Source: JAVKFF01 sp040226215 (GTDB lineage: Bacteria; Pseudomonadota; Alphaproteobacteria; DSM-16000; Inquilinaceae). Taken from it: DNA of 7,875 bases. Under the pieces are notes generated by a model, which did not search any database, had not been told where the DNA came from, and saw only the letters and a program-made list of their open reading frames with translations. Position numbers and translations under genes: made by a program. The DNA is taken from NCBI GenBank assembly GCA_040226215.1, contig JAVKFF010000135.1:1-7875 (forward strand). The letters are read 5' to 3'. Positions 5,975 through 7,875 of the stretch are shown piece after piece (the first letter of the stretch is position 1; the number at the start of each line of letters is the position of its first letter).

Positions 5975-6669
5975 CCGATCGCATCGACCGCCCCGGCCTG
6001 CCGGTGCACCGCACCAAGGCGGAACTGGTCTACGAATACCTTCGCGAGCAGATCCTTTCCGGCGCTCTGGAGCCGGAGGCACGGCTGACGCTGGCCGCCC
6101 TGTCGCGCCAGCTCGGCACCTCGATGATGCCGGTCCGCGAGGCGCTGATGCGGCTGGAGCGCGAGGGGCTGGTGGAGGTGGCGCCCTACAAGGACGTCCG
6201 CGTCGCGCCGCTGTCGATCACCGACATCACCGAGCTGTTCAGCGTCCGTGCGGTACTCGAGGGCCACGCGCTGCGGCTCGCCGCCGGCAACGAGGGCACC
6301 CGCCTCGCCGACCATCTGGAGCAGGTGAACGCCCGATTCGAGCGGGCGCGGGCGGACGAGAACTACACCGAGGTCAACGCCGCCAACTGGGAGTTCCACC
6401 GCTTCATCCTCGATCGCGCGCGCAACCACCATCTGCGGCGGCTGCTGGAGGATGTCTGGGCGAAATGCCTGCGCTACCGGGCCGGGTTCCGCCTGATCCC
6501 CGGCCGCGCGGAGAGCGCCTTTCGCGAGCACGAGGCGATCATCGCCGCGGTGCGCGCCGGCGAACTGGACGAGATGGAACGCATCTGCCGCCGGCACATC
6601 GAGACCGCCGGCCGCGAGATGGTCGCCTATCTTGAGACGGCCGGCTTCGCGGCGGCGGACCAGGCGTGA
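5971..6669 (+). CDS. GntR-family transcriptional regulator with FCD domain
   Basis: This 232-residue DNA-binding regulator belongs to the FadR/FCD branch of the GntR family. The N-terminal winged helix-turn-helix spans about residues 12-80: TKAELVYEYLREQILSGAL, then LTLAALSRQLGTSMMPVREAL (recognition helix) and EREGLVEVAPYKDVRV (wing). The C-terminal all-helical FCD ligand domain follows from about 85, with ITELFSVRAVLEGHALRLAA. Likely metal-site residues are N139 (NWEFH; Asp in many relatives), H143, H187 and H209. These proteins usually sense small carboxylic acids, consistent with a TRAP operon. It overlaps the MBL-fold stop (ATGA) and has only a distant AGAGG (13 bases) as ribosome binding site, so coupling probably sets a low level. 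It most likely regulates its own operon through the dyad at 962-982. Confidence 0.94.
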   Translation: MTDRIDRPGLPVHRTKAELVYEYLREQILSGALEPEARLTLAALSRQLGTSMMPVREALMRLEREGLVEVAPYKDVRVAPLSITDITELFSVRAVLEGHALRLAAGNEGTRLADHLEQVNARFERARADENYTEVNAANWEFHRFILDRARNHHLRRLLEDVWAKCLRYRAGFRLIPGRAESAFREHEAIIAAVRAGELDEMERICRRHIETAGREMVAYLETAGFAAADQA

Positions 6670-7391
6670 GCGGCGAGCCGGTCCTGGTCACGGGGGCGGG
6701 GGGCGCGATCGGCCGGGCGATCGTCGCGGCGCTGCTCGCCGCCGATCGGACGGTGATCGCCACCTCCCCGGCCACGGAGGCCGACCGCCTCGCCGATCTC
6801 CCCGCGAGGTTCATACCCGCGCAGTTGCCGGAGGAGACCGAGGCGCTGATCGGCTCGCTCCCGGACGCCTTGGGCGGCATCGTTCACGCCGCCGGCGTGG
6901 CGGCCACCCACGCGGCCGAGGATTTCGATGCCGACCGGTTCGATCGGCTCTTCGCCATCAACGTGCGGGTGCCCGTCGAACTGACGGCCAGGCTCGCCGG
7001 ACGTTGCGGTTCCGGGGCGTCGATCGTCTTCGTCGGCTCGGTCGGCGGCACCCGCGCCTCGCCCTTCCACCTGACCTATGGTGCCTCGAAGGCGGCGCTG
7101 CACAACGCCATGAAATCCTTCGCCAAGGCCCTCGCCGGCCGGGGCATCCGGGTCAATGCGGTCTGCCCCGGCCTGGTCGACACCGCCCTGTCCGATGCCA
7201 GCAACGCGGACCTGGCGCGGATCACCGGCAAGCCGCCCGACACGGTCCGCCAGGGGCGGATCGACGCCATTCCGATGGGACGCGCCGGCCTGCCGGAGGA
7301 CGTCGCCGGCGCCGTCGTCTACCTGATGAGCGATGCCGCGAGCTTCGTGACCGGCGCGGAACTCATGCTGACCGGGGGAGGAGATCTCTGA
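6666..7391 (+). CDS. Classical SDR-family oxidoreductase
   Basis: This 241-residue cytoplasmic enzyme is a classical short-chain dehydrogenase/reductase, normally oxidising an alcohol or reducing a ketone with NAD(P). The cofactor loop TGAGGAIG is at residues 9-16, the catalytic Ser is S125 in VFVGSVGG, and Y138-x3-K142 is YGASK. After the active site come VCPGLVDT, GRAGLPEDVAGAVVYLMSD and the C-terminal FVTGAELMLTGGG, all standard for the family. The usual NNAG motif reads HAAG (in IVHAAGVAA), a less common variant. The protein is short between beta 2 and beta 4, but the frame is complete. The GTG start at 6666 overlaps the regulator stop (GTGA), with no strong ribosome binding site. In context it is a candidate second oxidation step of the imported substrate. 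A 3-oxoacyl reductase-type annotation would be by family resemblance only. Confidence 0.92.
   Translation: MSGEPVLVTGAGGAIGRAIVAALLAADRTVIATSPATEADRLADLPARFIPAQLPEETEALIGSLPDALGGIVHAAGVAATHAAEDFDADRFDRLFAINVRVPVELTARLAGRCGSGASIVFVGSVGGTRASPFHLTYGASKAALHNAMKSFAKALAGRGIRVNAVCPGLVDTALSDASNADLARITGKPPDTVRQGRIDAIPMGRAGLPEDVAGAVVYLMSDAASFVTGAELMLTGGGDL
7377..7383 (+). promoter_or_regulatory. Ribosome binding site of the second SDR gene
   Basis: GGAGGAG lies 7 bases before ATG 7391, inside the last codons of the first SDR. It is a near-ideal site and fixes the start at the TGATG junction. Confidence 0.7.
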
Positions 7392-7875
7392 TGACTGAAG
7401 GAACCCAGCGGCCCTGGGCGCTGGTCACGGGCGCGGCGCGCGGCATCGGCGCGGCGACGGCAGACCGCCTGGCCGCGGACGGCTACGACCTGGTGCTGAC
7501 CGCCCGCAAGGCCGGGGACCTGGACGGGGTGACGGCGGCCTGCCGCCGGCAGGGCGCGGATGTGATCGAGGCGCTGTGCGACGTCGCCGATCCTGACGCA
7601 CTGCCGGCGGTCGCGAATACGGTCGCCGACCGCGGCATCGCCCTGCAGGCCTTGGTCAACAATGCCGGCACGCTCGGACCCATCGGCGGGCTCATGGAGG
7701 TCGATACCGGCGCCTGGGAGGCGACGGTGGTGACCAACCTGATCGGTGTCTATCGCGCGTTGCGTGCCTTCGCGCCGCTGTTCGCATCCGACCGCCGCGC
7801 GGCCATCGTCAACCTGTCGAGCGGTGCGGCGCACAGGCCGATGGAGGGCTGGAGCGCCTACTGCGCCTCCAAGGC
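7391..7875 (+). CDS. Second classical SDR oxidoreductase, truncated by window edge
   Basis: The first 161 codons of a second classical short-chain dehydrogenase are present; the rest lies beyond the right edge. Visible motifs are TGAARGIG (13-20) for cofactor binding, CDVADP (63-68), NNAG (90-93), N116 in VVTNLIGVY, the catalytic Ser in VNLSSGAA (S144), and Y157-x3-K161 (YCASK). The complete active site is therefore just inside the window. The sequence differs strongly from the first SDR outside the common motifs, so this is not a recent tandem duplication; the two probably act on different substrates. The ATG overlaps the previous stop by one base (TGATG) and has a near-perfect ribosome binding site. 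R39 after beta 2 (LTARK) would favour NADP, but cofactor preference is only suggestive. About 90 more residues are expected. Confidence 0.92.
   Translation, partial: MTEGTQRPWALVTGAARGIGAATADRLAADGYDLVLTARKAGDLDGVTAACRRQGADVIEALCDVADPDALPAVANTVADRGIALQALVNNAGTLGPIGGLMEVDTGAWEATVVTNLIGVYRALRAFAPLFASDRRAAIVNLSSGAAHRPMEGWSAYCASK

Noticed and set aside
6666..7875. Tandem duplication of SDR genes
   Set aside because: The two proteins share only the general family motifs; outside these the sequences and N-terminal lengths differ too much for a recent duplication.

Overview
This is a GC-rich window with strongly G/C-ending codons. It looks like the chromosome of an alphaproteobacterium, possibly of the Rhodospirillales type; that placement is an inference from composition and gene types. 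I saw no rRNA, tRNA, CRISPR array, insertion sequence, integrase or attachment site.

Layout: (1) 1-379, minus strand, is the 5' part of a hypothetical gene that leaves the window on the left. (2) 380-1021 is a divergent intergenic region of about 640 bp. It holds a four-copy 12-bp tandem repeat, a 14-bp GC palindrome, a possible decayed coding fragment, and a sigma70-like promoter overlapped by a perfect 8+8 bp inverted repeat just before the first plus-strand gene. (3) 1022-7875 is one tightly packed plus-strand operon: TRAP substrate-binding protein (dctP-like), TRAP small subunit (dctQ-like), TRAP large subunit (dctM-like), a 27-codon mini-ORF, a cupin, an extended-SDR NAD-dependent epimerase/dehydratase, a metallo-beta-lactamase-fold protein, a GntR/FCD regulator, a classical SDR, and a second classical SDR cut by the right edge. 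Apart from a 14-base gap between dctP and dctQ lead codons, successive genes are joined by 1- or 4-base stop/start overlaps.

Inferred joint role: a periplasmic binding protein captures a small organic acid (sugar acid, polyhydroxy acid or similar) and the QM permease imports it. The cupin, the epimerase and the two NAD(P)-dependent oxidoreductases then isomerise and oxidise it. The GntR/FCD regulator probably senses the substrate or an intermediate and controls the operon, plausibly at the dyad in the promoter. The substrate cannot be read from the sequence.

The most unusual element is the metallo-beta-lactamase-fold protein. It keeps the late metal-ligand positions of the fold (H168, D188, H229), but the whole HxHxDH signature is replaced (S95, G97, Y99, A100). 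It is therefore probably not a normal dinuclear metallohydrolase, although it is conserved in frame and embedded in the operon.
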